Positions 24,874 to 33,774 of a stretch of DNA of 44,112 bases are shown here, piece by piece. A program made the translations under genes and the position numbers. The DNA is taken from the NCBI GenBank assembly GCA_022776445.1, contig JALFHZ010000199.1, positions 1 to 44,112 on the forward strand, written 5' to 3'. Below the pieces are notes generated by a model. It was not told the DNA's origin and ran no database searches. It saw nothing but the letters and a program-made list of their open reading frames with translations. The stretch is from Lachnospiraceae bacterium (GTDB lineage Bacteria; Bacillota; Clostridia; Lachnospirales; Lachnospiraceae). Position 1 is the first letter of the stretch. Each line of letters starts with the position of its first letter.

Positions 24874-26535
24874 ATGAGAAGCGATAATGCAAAAGCAGGC
24901 ATGCAGCAGGCACCGGCCCGCTCCCTGTTCCGTGCACTGGGACTGACTGATGAAGAGATGGCGAGACCGCTGGTTGGTATTGTAAGCTCTTATAACGAAA
25001 TTGTACCGGGGCATATGCACCTGGATAAGATTGTGGAAGCTGTCAAACAGGGCGTAGCCATGGCAGGCGGTACCCCGATTGTATTCCCGGCCATTGCAGT
25101 GTGCGACGGCATTGCCATGGGGCATGTTGGTATGAAATATTCTCTGGTGACCAGAGATCTGATTGCTGACTCCACGGAGTGCATGGCGCTGGCACATCAG
25201 TTTGATGCACTGGTTATGGTTCCGAACTGTGACAAGAACGTACCGGGCCTTCTGATGGCAGCGGCACGACTGAATATTCCGACTGTGTTTGTAAGCGGCG
25301 GCCCGATGCTGGCAGGCCATGTAAAAGGACAGAAGAGAAGCCTTTCCAGCATGTTTGAGGCAGTCGGTTCCTATGCTGCAGGCACCATGACGGAAGAGGA
25401 TGTGTATGAGTTCGAGTGTAAGGTATGCCCGACCTGCGGTTCCTGTTCCGGTATGTATACTGCCAACAGCATGAACTGCCTGACGGAAGTGCTTGGTATG
25501 GGACTGAAAGGCAACGGCACGATCCCGGCTGTATTCTCTGAGAGAATCGTTCTGGCAAAGCATGCCGGCATGGCTGTCATGGATATGCTGAAGAAAAACA
25601 TCTGCCCGAGAGATATCATGACCGAGGCTGCATTCCGCAATGCACTGACCATGGACATGGCACTTGGCTGCAGCACTAACAGCATGCTGCATCTTCCGGC
25701 AATTGCGCATGAGGCAGGTGTGGAGCTGAATGTGGACATTGCCAATGAGATCAGTGCGAAGACCCCGAACCTGTGTCATCTGGCACCAGCAGGCCCGCAC
25801 TATATGGAGGAACTGAATGAAGCAGGCGGTATCTATGCGGTAATGAATGAGATCAGCAAGCTTGGTCTTCTGAATCTGGACTGCATGACCGTCACCGGCA
25901 AGACTGTGGGTGAAAACATTCAGAACTGCGTCAACAGGAATCCGGAGATTATCCGTCCGGTTGACAATCCATACTCCGCTACCGGCGGCATCGCAGTGCT
26001 GCGCGGCAATCTGGCACCGGATTCCTGTGTGGTAAAACGTTCCGCAGTTGTTCCGGAGATGCTGAAGCATGAAGGTCCGGCAAGAGTCTTCGACAGCGAG
26101 GAGGATGCGATTGCAGCGATCAAGGGCGGAAAGATTGTAGCCGGTGATGTGGTTGTCATCCGTTACGAAGGACCGAAGGGCGGTCCGGGCATGAGAGAGA
26201 TGCTGAACCCGACTTCCGCGATTGCCGGTATGGGACTCGGCGCATCCGTAGCGCTGATCACCGACGGACGTTTCAGCGGTGCATCCCGCGGTGCATCCAT
26301 CGGACATGTTTGTCCGGAGGCAGCGGCAGGCGGCCCGATCGGACTGGTGGAAGAAGGCGACATCATCGAGATCGATATCAATGCCAATACCATCAATATG
26401 AGAGTGTCTGAGGAAGAGCTGGCAAGACGCCGTGCAAACTGGACACCGAAGAAGAAGGAAGTAACCGGTTATCTGAAGCGCTATGCGCAGCTGGTAACCA
26501 GTGCAGATAAAGGTGCGATCCTGGCCGGCAACTAG
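24874..26535 (+). CDS. ilvD: Dihydroxy-acid dehydratase
   Basis: This 553-residue Fe-S dehydratase makes the 2-keto acids for valine and isoleucine. Cluster cysteines lie in [18 protein letters not shown] (about residues 119-136) and [18 protein letters not shown] (about 185-202), the strict family signatures. Later segments [30 protein letters not shown] and [13 protein letters not shown] are also conserved. ATG 24874 has AAGGAGGAG upstream, 14 bases after the leuB stop; a longer frame from inside leuB is rejected. Confidence 0.97.
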   Translation: MRSDNAKAGMQQAPARSLFRALGLTDEEMARPLVGIVSSYNEIVPGHMHLDKIVEAVKQGVAMAGGTPIVFPAIAVCDGIAMGHVGMKYSLVTRDLIADSTECMALAHQFDALVMVPNCDKNVPGLLMAAARLNIPTVFVSGGPMLAGHVKGQKRSLSSMFEAVGSYAAGTMTEEDVYEFECKVCPTCGSCSGMYTANSMNCLTEVLGMGLKGNGTIPAVFSERIVLAKHAGMAVMDMLKKNICPRDIMTEAAFRNALTMDMALGCSTNSMLHLPAIAHEAGVELNVDIANEISAKTPNLCHLAPAGPHYMEELNEAGGIYAVMNEISKLGLLNLDCMTVTGKTVGENIQNCVNRNPEIIRPVDNPYSATGGIAVLRGNLAPDSCVVKRSAVVPEMLKHEGPARVFDSEEDAIAAIKGGKIVAGDVVVIRYEGPKGGPGMREMLNPTSAIAGMGLGASVALITDGRFSGASRGASIGHVCPEAAAGGPIGLVEEGDIIEIDINANTINMRVSEEELARRRANWTPKKKEVTGYLKRYAQLVTSADKGAILAGN

Positions 26536-26591
26536 GATCGTCCGGACAGAGCAGAAACAGTTTTAGTTTATATAGATAAGGAGTTTACAAT

Positions 26592-28328
26592 ATGGCAGAG
26601 ATGAATACGCCGGCAATGCAGAACCCGGAGACCAGAGTACTGAATGGTTCCGAGATCGTTGTCGAATGTTTGAAAGAACAGGGCGTTAAGACGGTATTCG
26701 GTTATCCGGGCGGCGCGATTTTGAATATTTATGATGCACTTTACAAGCATCAGGACGAGATTACCCATATCCTGACCTCCCACGAACAGGGAGCAGCACA
26801 TGCGGCTGACGGATATGCCAGAGCTACCGGCAAGGTCGGTGTCTGTCTGGCAACCTCCGGCCCTGGTGCAACCAACCTGGTAACCGGTATTGCTACTGCA
26901 TATATGGATTCCATTCCGGTGGTTGCGATTACCTGCAACGTGGGCGTCAGTCTGTTAGGCCGAGACAGTTTCCAGGAGATTGATATTGCAGGCGTGACCA
27001 TGCCGATCACGAAATATAATTTTATCGTAAAAGACATCAACAAGCTGGCGAAAGTGATCCGCCGCGCGTTTGCGATTGCGCAGAGCGGCAGACCAGGTCC
27101 GGTTCTGATTGATATTACCAAGGATGTAACGGCGGCAACCTGTGAATACACTCCGGTGGTACCGGAGCCGGTGAAGCGGCAGATCGATACGATCCGTGAA
27201 GAGGATATTGAGACTGCGCTGGAGCTGATTCGCAAGTCTCAGAAACCGTTCATCTTTGTGGGCGGCGGTGCTGTTCTGGCCAATGCTTCCGAGGAACTGC
27301 GCACACTGGCACACCGCATTCAGGCACCGGTGGCGGATTCTCTGATGGGTAAGGGTGCCTTTGACGGTACCGACGAGATGTATACCGGTATGGTTGGCAT
27401 GCATGGAACCAAGACATCCAACTATGGAATCACCGAATGCGATCTGCTGATCGTGGCAGGTGCGCGTTTCAGTGACCGTGTGACCGGCAATGCGTCCAAG
27501 TTTGCTCCGAATGCGAAGATCCTGCAGTTTGACGTGGACTCTGCCGAGATCAACAAGAACATCCGCACCCATGCAAGCGTGGTTGGGGATCTGAAGGTGA
27601 TCCTGAGAAAGCTGAATGCGAGACTGGATCCGATCAACCACGATGAGTGGGTGGCACATGTGGAACGGATGAAAGATATGTATCCGCTGCGCTATGACAA
27701 GAACCAGCTGACCGGACCGTTTATCATCGAGACCATCGACGAGCTGACCAAAGGCGATGCAATCATCTGTACCGAGGTTGGTCAGCATCAGATGTGGGCA
27801 GCACAGTATTACAAATACAGAAAACCGAGAACATTCCTGACCTCCGGCGGACTGGGAACCATGGGCTATGGTCTCGGCGCGTCTCTGGGTGCCAAGATGG
27901 GCTGCGGGGATGAAGGACATCCGGACACTCCGGTATTCAATATCGCAGGAGACGGCTGCTTCCGTATGAACATGAACGAGATCGCAACGGCGACCCGTTA
28001 CAATATTCCGATTATCGAAGTGATTATCAATAACCATGTGCTTGGCATGGTGCGCCAGTGGCAGACACTGTTCTATGGCAAGCGGTATTCGCATACGATA
28101 TTGAATGACGCGGTAGATTATGTCAAACTGGCAGAAGCGATGGGAGCAAAGGCTTATCGCGTATCCTCAAAGGATGAGCTTCGTCCGGTGCTGGAAGAGG
28201 CCATGAAGCTCGGCAGCCCGGTTGTGATCGACTGCCAGATCAACTGTGATGATAAAGTATATCCAATGGTATCCCCGGGTGCACCGATTCAGGATGCATT
28301 CGATGAGATTGATCTGAAGATCAATTGA
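26592..28328 (+). CDS. ilvB: Acetolactate synthase large (catalytic) subunit
   Basis: This 578-residue ThDP-dependent enzyme condenses two pyruvates, or pyruvate and 2-ketobutyrate. VFGYPGGAILNIYDAL and SHEQGAAHAADGYARATGK contain the catalytic glutamate region (about residues 63-81), followed by TSGPGATNLVTGIATA. The ThDP-Mg site is GDGCFRMNMNEIATATRYN (about 454-472) with NNHVLGMVRQWQ. Length fits the biosynthetic form. No small regulatory subunit gene (ilvN/ilvH) follows; serC comes next after 42 bases. The regulatory subunit must be encoded elsewhere or be absent. Confidence 0.96.
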   Translation: MAEMNTPAMQNPETRVLNGSEIVVECLKEQGVKTVFGYPGGAILNIYDALYKHQDEITHILTSHEQGAAHAADGYARATGKVGVCLATSGPGATNLVTGIATAYMDSIPVVAITCNVGVSLLGRDSFQEIDIAGVTMPITKYNFIVKDINKLAKVIRRAFAIAQSGRPGPVLIDITKDVTAATCEYTPVVPEPVKRQIDTIREEDIETALELIRKSQKPFIFVGGGAVLANASEELRTLAHRIQAPVADSLMGKGAFDGTDEMYTGMVGMHGTKTSNYGITECDLLIVAGARFSDRVTGNASKFAPNAKILQFDVDSAEINKNIRTHASVVGDLKVILRKLNARLDPINHDEWVAHVERMKDMYPLRYDKNQLTGPFIIETIDELTKGDAIICTEVGQHQMWAAQYYKYRKPRTFLTSGGLGTMGYGLGASLGAKMGCGDEGHPDTPVFNIAGDGCFRMNMNEIATATRYNIPIIEVIINNHVLGMVRQWQTLFYGKRYSHTILNDAVDYVKLAEAMGAKAYRVSSKDELRPVLEEAMKLGSPVVIDCQINCDDKVYPMVSPGAPIQDAFDEIDLKIN

Positions 28329-28370
28329 TATAGATACAAAGTATAAAAATAAAAAAGGGAGGAAAAAACA

Positions 28371-29456
28371 ATGGGAAGAGTGTATAACTTTTCAGCAGGT
28401 CCGGCCGTTTTGCCGGAAGAAGTGCTGAAGGAAGCCGCAGACGAGATGCTGGACTACAGAGGTACCGGTATGTCAGTTATGGAGATGAGCCATCGATCTA
28501 AAGCATTCGAGACCATTATCCAGGAAGCAGAAGCAGATCTGCGTGAACTGATGAATATTCCGGATAATTACAAAGTCCTGTTTCTGCAGGGCGGTGCCCA
28601 TTTACAGTTCTCCATGATTCCGCAGAACCTGATGAAAAACGGTGTGGCAGATTATATCATTACCGGACAGTGGGCGAAGAAGGCATTCAAGGAGGCGCAG
28701 AAATACGGAAAGGCAGTAGCTGTGGCATCCAGTGAAGATAAGACATTCAGCTACATTCCGGATTGTTCTGATCTGCCGATCGATGAGGATGCGGATTACG
28801 TATATATCTGTGAAAATAATACCATTTACGGAACCAAGTACAAACAGCTGCCGAACACCAAGGGCAAGACCCTGGTAGCGGATGTTTCTTCCTGCTTCCT
28901 GTCTGAGCCGGTGGATGTAACCAAATACGGCGTGATCTACGGCGGTGTTCAGAAGAACATCGGTCCGGCTGGTGTTGTTATTGTCATTATCCGTGAAGAT
29001 TTGATTACCGAGGATGTGCTGCCGGGTACTCCTACCATGTGCCAGTACAAGATTCATGCAGATGCGAAGTCCCTGTACAACACTCCGCCTGCATATGGCA
29101 TTTATATCTGCGGCAAGGTTTTCAAATGGCTGAAGAAGCGCGGCGGTCTGCAGGCGATGAAAGAGTACAATGAGAAAAAGGCAAAGATCCTTTATGATTT
29201 CCTCGACGAGAGCAAGCTTTTCAAGGGAACCGTTGTGAAAGAGGATCGTTCCCTGATGAACGTACCGTTCGTGACCGGTGATCCGGATCTGGATGCAGAG
29301 TTCATCAAAGAAGCAACCGCAGCAGGCTTTGTAAACCTGAAAGGTCACAGAACCGTGGGCGGTATGCGTGCCAGCATTTACAATGCAATGCCGATGGAAG
29401 GCGTTGAGAAGCTGGTTGAGTTCATGAAGAAATTCGAGGAGGCACACCAGGCATGA
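28371..29456 (+). CDS. serC: 3-phosphoserine aminotransferase
   Basis: The 361-residue PLP enzyme makes O-phosphoserine from 3-phosphohydroxypyruvate, and may also serve pyridoxal phosphate synthesis. RVYNFSAGPAVLPEEVL is the family N-terminus, MSVMEMSHRSKAFETII and FLQGGAHLQFSMIPQNL follow, and the PLP lysine is in YGGVQKNIGPAGVV (about residue 195). The phosphate-binding end GFVNLKGHRTVGGMRASIYN is intact. GGGAGG precedes the ATG. The stop overlaps serA by four bases, coupling the two serine pathway enzymes. Confidence 0.97.
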   Translation: MGRVYNFSAGPAVLPEEVLKEAADEMLDYRGTGMSVMEMSHRSKAFETIIQEAEADLRELMNIPDNYKVLFLQGGAHLQFSMIPQNLMKNGVADYIITGQWAKKAFKEAQKYGKAVAVASSEDKTFSYIPDCSDLPIDEDADYVYICENNTIYGTKYKQLPNTKGKTLVADVSSCFLSEPVDVTKYGVIYGGVQKNIGPAGVVIVIIREDLITEDVLPGTPTMCQYKIHADAKSLYNTPPAYGIYICGKVFKWLKKRGGLQAMKEYNEKKAKILYDFLDESKLFKGTVVKEDRSLMNVPFVTGDPDLDAEFIKEATAAGFVNLKGHRTVGGMRASIYNAMPMEGVEKLVEFMKKFEEAHQA

Positions 29457-30616
29457 GAAAAATCCATTGCATAAACGCTATTTCCAAATACGGTACCAAT
29501 TTACTGACAGAAGACTATGCTCTGACCGATGATGTGAATGAGGCAGAGGGTATTCTGGTGAGAAGCGCGTCTCTGCATGAGATGCAGTTCCCGGCTTCCC
29601 TGCTTGCAATCGCACGTGCCGGTGCCGGTGTTAACAATATTCCGCTTGATGCATGCGCACAGGAAGGCATCGTGGTATTCAATACTCCTGGAGCGAATGC
29701 CAACGGCGTAAAAGAGCTGGTAATCGCAGGCATGATGCTGGCTTCCCGTGATATCATCGGAGGTATTGAGTGGTGTAAGGCAAACAAAGAGGATGCGAAC
29801 ATTTCCAAATCCGTGGAGAAGAGCAAGAAGGCATTTGCCGGAACCGAGATCAAGGGCAAAAAGCTGGGTGTGATCGGTCTGGGTGCCATCGGTGCTGAGG
29901 TTGCCAATGTGGCAGTATCCCTTGGCATGGAAGTTTACGGCTATGACCCGTTTATCTCTGTCAATGCAGCATGGATGCTTTCCCGCTCGGTAAAGCATAT
30001 CGGCAATCTGGATACCATTTTCCAGGAGTGTGATTTCATCACCGTACATGTACCTGCTATGGAAAGCACCAAGGGCATGATCAATAAAGCTGCGCTGGAT
30101 CAGATGAAGGATGGTGTGGTTGTCATGAACTTTGCAAGAGACACGCTGGTAAATGACGACGATATGGCAGAAGCTCTGAAATCCGGCAAGGTAAAGAAAT
30201 ATGTAACAGATTTCCCGAATCCGAAGTCATCCAATATGGAAGGCGCGATTGTGATTCCGCATCTGGGTGCTTCCACCGAGGAGTCCGAGGATAACTGTGC
30301 GAAGATGGCCGTACTGGAGATCATGGATTACCTGGAGAACGGTAATATTAAGAATTCCGTCAACTATCCGGCATGTGATATGGGCGTATGCAAGACTGCA
30401 AGCCGTGTCGCTGTCATGCATCTGAATGTACCGAATATGATCGGTCAGATCACCGGTACGCTGGCAGCAGGCGGAATCAATATTTCCGATATGACCAACA
30501 AGAGCCGTGATAAATATGCATATACTCTGATGGATCTGGAAAATATCCCGGATGAGATGACCGTTCAGAAACTGAATGCAATCCAGGGCGTTCTGAGAGT
30601 CAGAGTGATTCAGTAA
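29453..30616 (+). CDS. serA: D-3-phosphoglycerate dehydrogenase with C-terminal ACT domain
   Basis: The 387-residue NAD-dependent enzyme starts serine synthesis. The nucleotide-binding motif is LGVIGLGAIGAEVANVAVSL (about residues 138-157), the catalytic arginine is in MNFARDTLVND, and the histidine is in IPHLGASTEESEDNC (about 268-282). The glutamate normally found in D-V-F-x-x-E-P is not seen; the corresponding stretch reads VTDFPNPKSSN. The C-terminal 70 residues (HLNVPNMIGQITGTLAAGGI and on) are an ACT domain, which usually binds serine for feedback control. The start overlaps serC (ATGA). Confidence 0.95.
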   Translation: MRKIHCINAISKYGTNLLTEDYALTDDVNEAEGILVRSASLHEMQFPASLLAIARAGAGVNNIPLDACAQEGIVVFNTPGANANGVKELVIAGMMLASRDIIGGIEWCKANKEDANISKSVEKSKKAFAGTEIKGKKLGVIGLGAIGAEVANVAVSLGMEVYGYDPFISVNAAWMLSRSVKHIGNLDTIFQECDFITVHVPAMESTKGMINKAALDQMKDGVVVMNFARDTLVNDDDMAEALKSGKVKKYVTDFPNPKSSNMEGAIVIPHLGASTEESEDNCAKMAVLEIMDYLENGNIKNSVNYPACDMGVCKTASRVAVMHLNVPNMIGQITGTLAAGGINISDMTNKSRDKYAYTLMDLENIPDEMTVQKLNAIQGVLRVRVIQ

Positions 30617-30652
30617 AAATACATAAACTATTCGGAACAGGAGATTACCTAT

Positions 30653-31927
30653 ATGGCAGATATCAGACCGTTCCGGTGTATTCGTCCGAATAAGGAAGTG
30701 GCGTCTGTAGTGGCGGCACTTCCTTATGACGTTTATGACCGGAAAGAGGCAAAGGAAGTAGTAAAAGCAAACCCCAGATCGTTTCTGGCCATCGACCGGG
30801 CGGAGACACAGTTCCCGGATGATTTTGATATGTATGATCAGCGCGTATACGAAAAGGCACGGGATATGCTGAAGGACTGGCAGGATCAGGGCATTCTGGT
30901 GTCAGATCAGGCAGAGTGTTATTATATCTATGAGCTGACCATGGACGGCAGGGCTCAGACCGGCATCGTAGCCTGCGCTTCCATCGATGACTACCTGAAC
31001 GGAGTGATTGCAAAGCATGAGAACACCCGTGAAGAGAAGGAGTTGGATCGTATCCGTCACGTGGATGTGACAGGCGCGCATACCGGGCCGATTTTCCTCG
31101 CATATCGTTCTGAAAATGAATTGAATAAGCTTGTGGAGCTGAAGAAGGGGACACCGCCGCTGTACAGCTTTGTGGCAGAAGACGGTATCACGCATCGGGT
31201 ATGGCGGGTCGAGGAAGCCGGAAAGATCGGGCGGATCCAGGAGCTGTTTGCAAAGATCCCGAAGGTTTATATTGCAGACGGTCATCATCGGGCAGCTTCC
31301 GCTGTAAAGGTTGGCCTGAAACGCAGGGCGGAACATCCGGACTACACCGGTCAGGAGCCGTTCAATTATTTCCTGTCCGTGCTGTTCCCGGATGATCAGC
31401 TGATGATCATGCCGTATAATCGCGTTGTGAAAGATTTAAATGGCCTGACTAAGGCAGAATTCATGAACCGCGTACAGGAAATCTTTCGGGTGGAGAAGCG
31501 GGGCAGAAATGCATTCCAGCCGGAGAAACTTCATCATGTGGCAATGTATCTGGATGAATGCTGGTATGAGCTGACTGTAAAACCGGAGTATCAGAGTGCT
31601 GATCCGGTGAAGGGGCTGGATGTGTCCATCCTGCAGGATACTCTGCTGGGACCGGTGCTGGGAATCGATGACCCGCGCACAAACAACCGGATTCAGTTCG
31701 TCGGAGGTATCCGCGGGCTGGGAGAACTGGAGCGTCTGGTGAAAGGAGCGGAAGCGGTGAATGGGGAGAAATGCTCCGAAGACCGTGCGCATGCCGTGGC
31801 ATTTGCCATGTATCCGACCTCTATTCAGGAGCTGTTTGCCGTGGCGGATGCAGGACTGCTGATGCCTCCGAAGTCCACGTGGTTTGAGCCCAAGCTGAGA
31901 AGCGGATTGTTTATTCACAAATTATAA
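30653..31927 (+). CDS. DUF1015 family protein with ParB-like DGHHR motif
   Basis: This 424-residue cytoplasmic protein matches DUF1015: ADIRPFRCIRPNKE at the start, LPYDVYDRKEA (about residues 24-34), IAKHENTREEKELDRIRH (about 119-136), and VYIADGHHRAASAVKVGL (about 204-221). The D-G-H-H-R motif is shared with the ParB/sulfiredoxin fold, in which the amino acid kinases SerK and SbnI phosphorylate free serine. In many Firmicutes the gene follows serC-serA, as here 36 bases after serA, so a role in serine or phosphoserine metabolism is reasonable. No activity has been proven for the family to my knowledge, and kinase activity is inference. AGGAG is upstream of the ATG. Confidence 0.82.
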   Translation: MADIRPFRCIRPNKEVASVVAALPYDVYDRKEAKEVVKANPRSFLAIDRAETQFPDDFDMYDQRVYEKARDMLKDWQDQGILVSDQAECYYIYELTMDGRAQTGIVACASIDDYLNGVIAKHENTREEKELDRIRHVDVTGAHTGPIFLAYRSENELNKLVELKKGTPPLYSFVAEDGITHRVWRVEEAGKIGRIQELFAKIPKVYIADGHHRAASAVKVGLKRRAEHPDYTGQEPFNYFLSVLFPDDQLMIMPYNRVVKDLNGLTKAEFMNRVQEIFRVEKRGRNAFQPEKLHHVAMYLDECWYELTVKPEYQSADPVKGLDVSILQDTLLGPVLGIDDPRTNNRIQFVGGIRGLGELERLVKGAEAVNGEKCSEDRAHAVAFAMYPTSIQELFAVADAGLLMPPKSTWFEPKLRSGLFIHKL

Positions 31928-31964
31928 GGAAAGTTCCGGGCTTTCCTGACAGGAGAAAGGGATT

Positions 31965-32397
31965 ATGTTCATAATAAGAAGAATCTGGTGCCGTGTATTT
32001 CAGCAGGTGTTTCATGCAGCTATTCCGCTGCTTCCATATCGCAGTCCGAAACGGGTGCAGACGGTGGGGGCGATTCCTGAGATATGCAGGCAGCATAACG
32101 TCGCGTCGGTCATGATTGTGACGGATGCGGGAGACACGCAGGAAAGGCAGAGCCGGCCGAAGCTGCGACCGGGAAGCGGCGGAGCGTTTTATTGCATGGA
32201 TCCAGGAGATGAATGATTCCATGGGAATTCCGCGCTGCCTTCCGGAGATCCACACAGAGGACATTCCGAAGCTGGCAAAACATGCGGATCAGGAAGCCAA
32301 TCCGCTGTATCCGGTGCCGAAGCTGATGAATCGGAGAGAACTGGAACGAATTTATTACCGTGTGAAAGGAGACGAGGAATGCAGATCGAAGAATTGA
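31965..32397 (+). pseudogene. Iron-containing alcohol dehydrogenase remnant with internal deletion and frameshift
   Basis: Two fragments in different frames look like the two ends of one Fe-ADH. From 31965 (with an AGGAG RBS) to about 32125, RVFQQVFHAAIPLLPYRSPK and then VASVMIVTDAG match the family N-terminus, including the first nucleotide-binding strand. From about 32140 the +1 frame gives EAAERFIAWIQEMNDSMGIP and then KHADQEANPLYPVPKLMNRR, the family C-terminus. The roughly 280 residues in between, with the iron-binding histidines, are missing. The remaining DNA is only about 430 bases, against about 1200 for an intact gene. The 3' end overlaps the aldehyde dehydrogenase start, showing that the two once formed an alcohol/aldehyde pair. 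Confidence 0.82.
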
Positions 32398-33749
32398 TGA
32401 AGGCGCAGCGGAAGTTTTTTGCTTCCGGAAAGACCCTGGATGTGAATTTTCGGATCCGGATGCTGACACGGCTGGAAAAGGCGATTCTGCAGTATGAGCA
32501 GGAGCTGAATGAAGCCGTGCGGGCAGATCTGGGTAAGTCCAGAGCGGAAACCTATATGTGTGAGATCGGACTGACACTGTCAGAACTGCGCTATGTCAGA
32601 AAGCATGTGCGTGCCTGGAGCCGTGACCGTCTGGTTGTGACTCCTCTGGCACAGTTTCATGCCAGAAGCTTTACGGTTCAGGAGCCGTACGGCGTGGTAC
32701 TGGTGATGTCGCCGTGGAATTATCCGGTTCTCCTGACGCTGGAGCCGCTCATCGGGGCCATCGCGGCGGGCAATTGCTGTGTGGTCAAGCCGTCTGCTTA
32801 TTCACCGGAGACTTCCCGTGTGCTGGCACACCTGATCCGCGAAGTATTTCCGGAGAAGTATGTGGGTGTGGTAGAAGGCGGCCGAAAGGAAAACCAGAGC
32901 CTTCTGGAACAGAAGTTTGACTATATCTTTTTCACCGGCGGAGTGAACGTGGGAAAATATGTGATGGAAAAAGCATCTGCACACCTGACACCGGTGACGT
33001 TGGAGCTGGGCGGCAAGAGCCCCTGTATCATCGACCGGACTGCCAATCTGAAGCTGGCAGCCAGGCGGGTGGTGTTTGGCAAGTATCTGAACTGCGGCCA
33101 GACCTGTGTGGCTCCGGATTATGTGCTGGTGGAGCGCAGCGTTCATGAAGAATTTTTACAGTATGTGAAAAAAGAGATTGTCCGTATGTATGGCGAAGAG
33201 CCGCTTTCCAATCCGAATTACGGAAGAATTGTAAACCGCAGGCATTTTGACCGGATTCTCGGACTGCTGGATCCGGAAAAGCTGGTACATGGGGGAACGG
33301 GCAATGTGGAAACTCTGCAGATTGCCCCGACTGTTCTGGACGGTGTGACCGGGCAGGATGCGGTTATGCAGGAGGAAATCTTCGGACCGGTACTTCCGAT
33401 TCTGATTGTGGATTCCATGGAAGAGGCCTGCAAATTTGTCAAAAGCAGACCGCAGCCGCTGGCACTTTATCTGTTCACCAGCGACCGGCGTCTGGAAAAA
33501 CGTTTTCTGCGGGAAGTGCCGTTTGGAGGCGGCTGTATCAATGATACGATCATTCATCTGGCAACTTCTCAAATGGGATTTGGCGGGGTAGGCAACAGCG
33601 GTATGGGATCTTATCATGGAAGAAAGAGCTTTGAGACGTTCAGCCATGAAAAGAGCATCGTGAAGAAATATACCTGGCTGGATCTGCCGATGCGGTATCA
33701 GCCTTATACAAAGCTGAAAGAAAAGATGGTGCGGATGTTCCTGCGGTAA
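32379..33749 (+). CDS. NAD(P)-dependent aldehyde dehydrogenase (class 3-like)
   Basis: The 456-residue enzyme oxidises aldehydes to acids. VLVMSPWNYPVLLTLEPL (about residues 107-124), CCVVKPSAYSPETS, FFTGGVNVGKYVMEKAS, VTLELGGKSPCIID with the general-base glutamate (about 209), and NCGQTCVAPDYVLV with the nucleophilic cysteine (about 243) are all present. The length and C-terminus (SHEKSIVKK..., basic and hydrophobic) fit the short class 3/fatty aldehyde type. GGAG lies before the ATG at 32379. Upstream is the ruined alcohol dehydrogenase that would have produced or consumed the same aldehyde. It ends 25 bases from a convergent protease gene with no obvious terminator between. Confidence 0.93.
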   Translation: MQIEELMKAQRKFFASGKTLDVNFRIRMLTRLEKAILQYEQELNEAVRADLGKSRAETYMCEIGLTLSELRYVRKHVRAWSRDRLVVTPLAQFHARSFTVQEPYGVVLVMSPWNYPVLLTLEPLIGAIAAGNCCVVKPSAYSPETSRVLAHLIREVFPEKYVGVVEGGRKENQSLLEQKFDYIFFTGGVNVGKYVMEKASAHLTPVTLELGGKSPCIIDRTANLKLAARRVVFGKYLNCGQTCVAPDYVLVERSVHEEFLQYVKKEIVRMYGEEPLSNPNYGRIVNRRHFDRILGLLDPEKLVHGGTGNVETLQIAPTVLDGVTGQDAVMQEEIFGPVLPILIVDSMEEACKFVKSRPQPLALYLFTSDRRLEKRFLREVPFGGGCINDTIIHLATSQMGFGGVGNSGMGSYHGRKSFETFSHEKSIVKKYTWLDLPMRYQPYTKLKEKMVRMFLR

Positions 33750-33774
33750 TGGAGAAATGCCTGCGCTTTCGTGT

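Noticed and set aside
24853-26307. 484-codon minus-strand open frame opposite ilvD
   Set aside because: Overlaps the highly conserved ilvD gene; Cys/His-rich composition is typical of antisense reading of a GC-balanced gene.
28325-28347. TTGATA and TATAAA as a promoter for serC
   Set aside because: Spacing is only 11 bases, too short for a sigma-A promoter.
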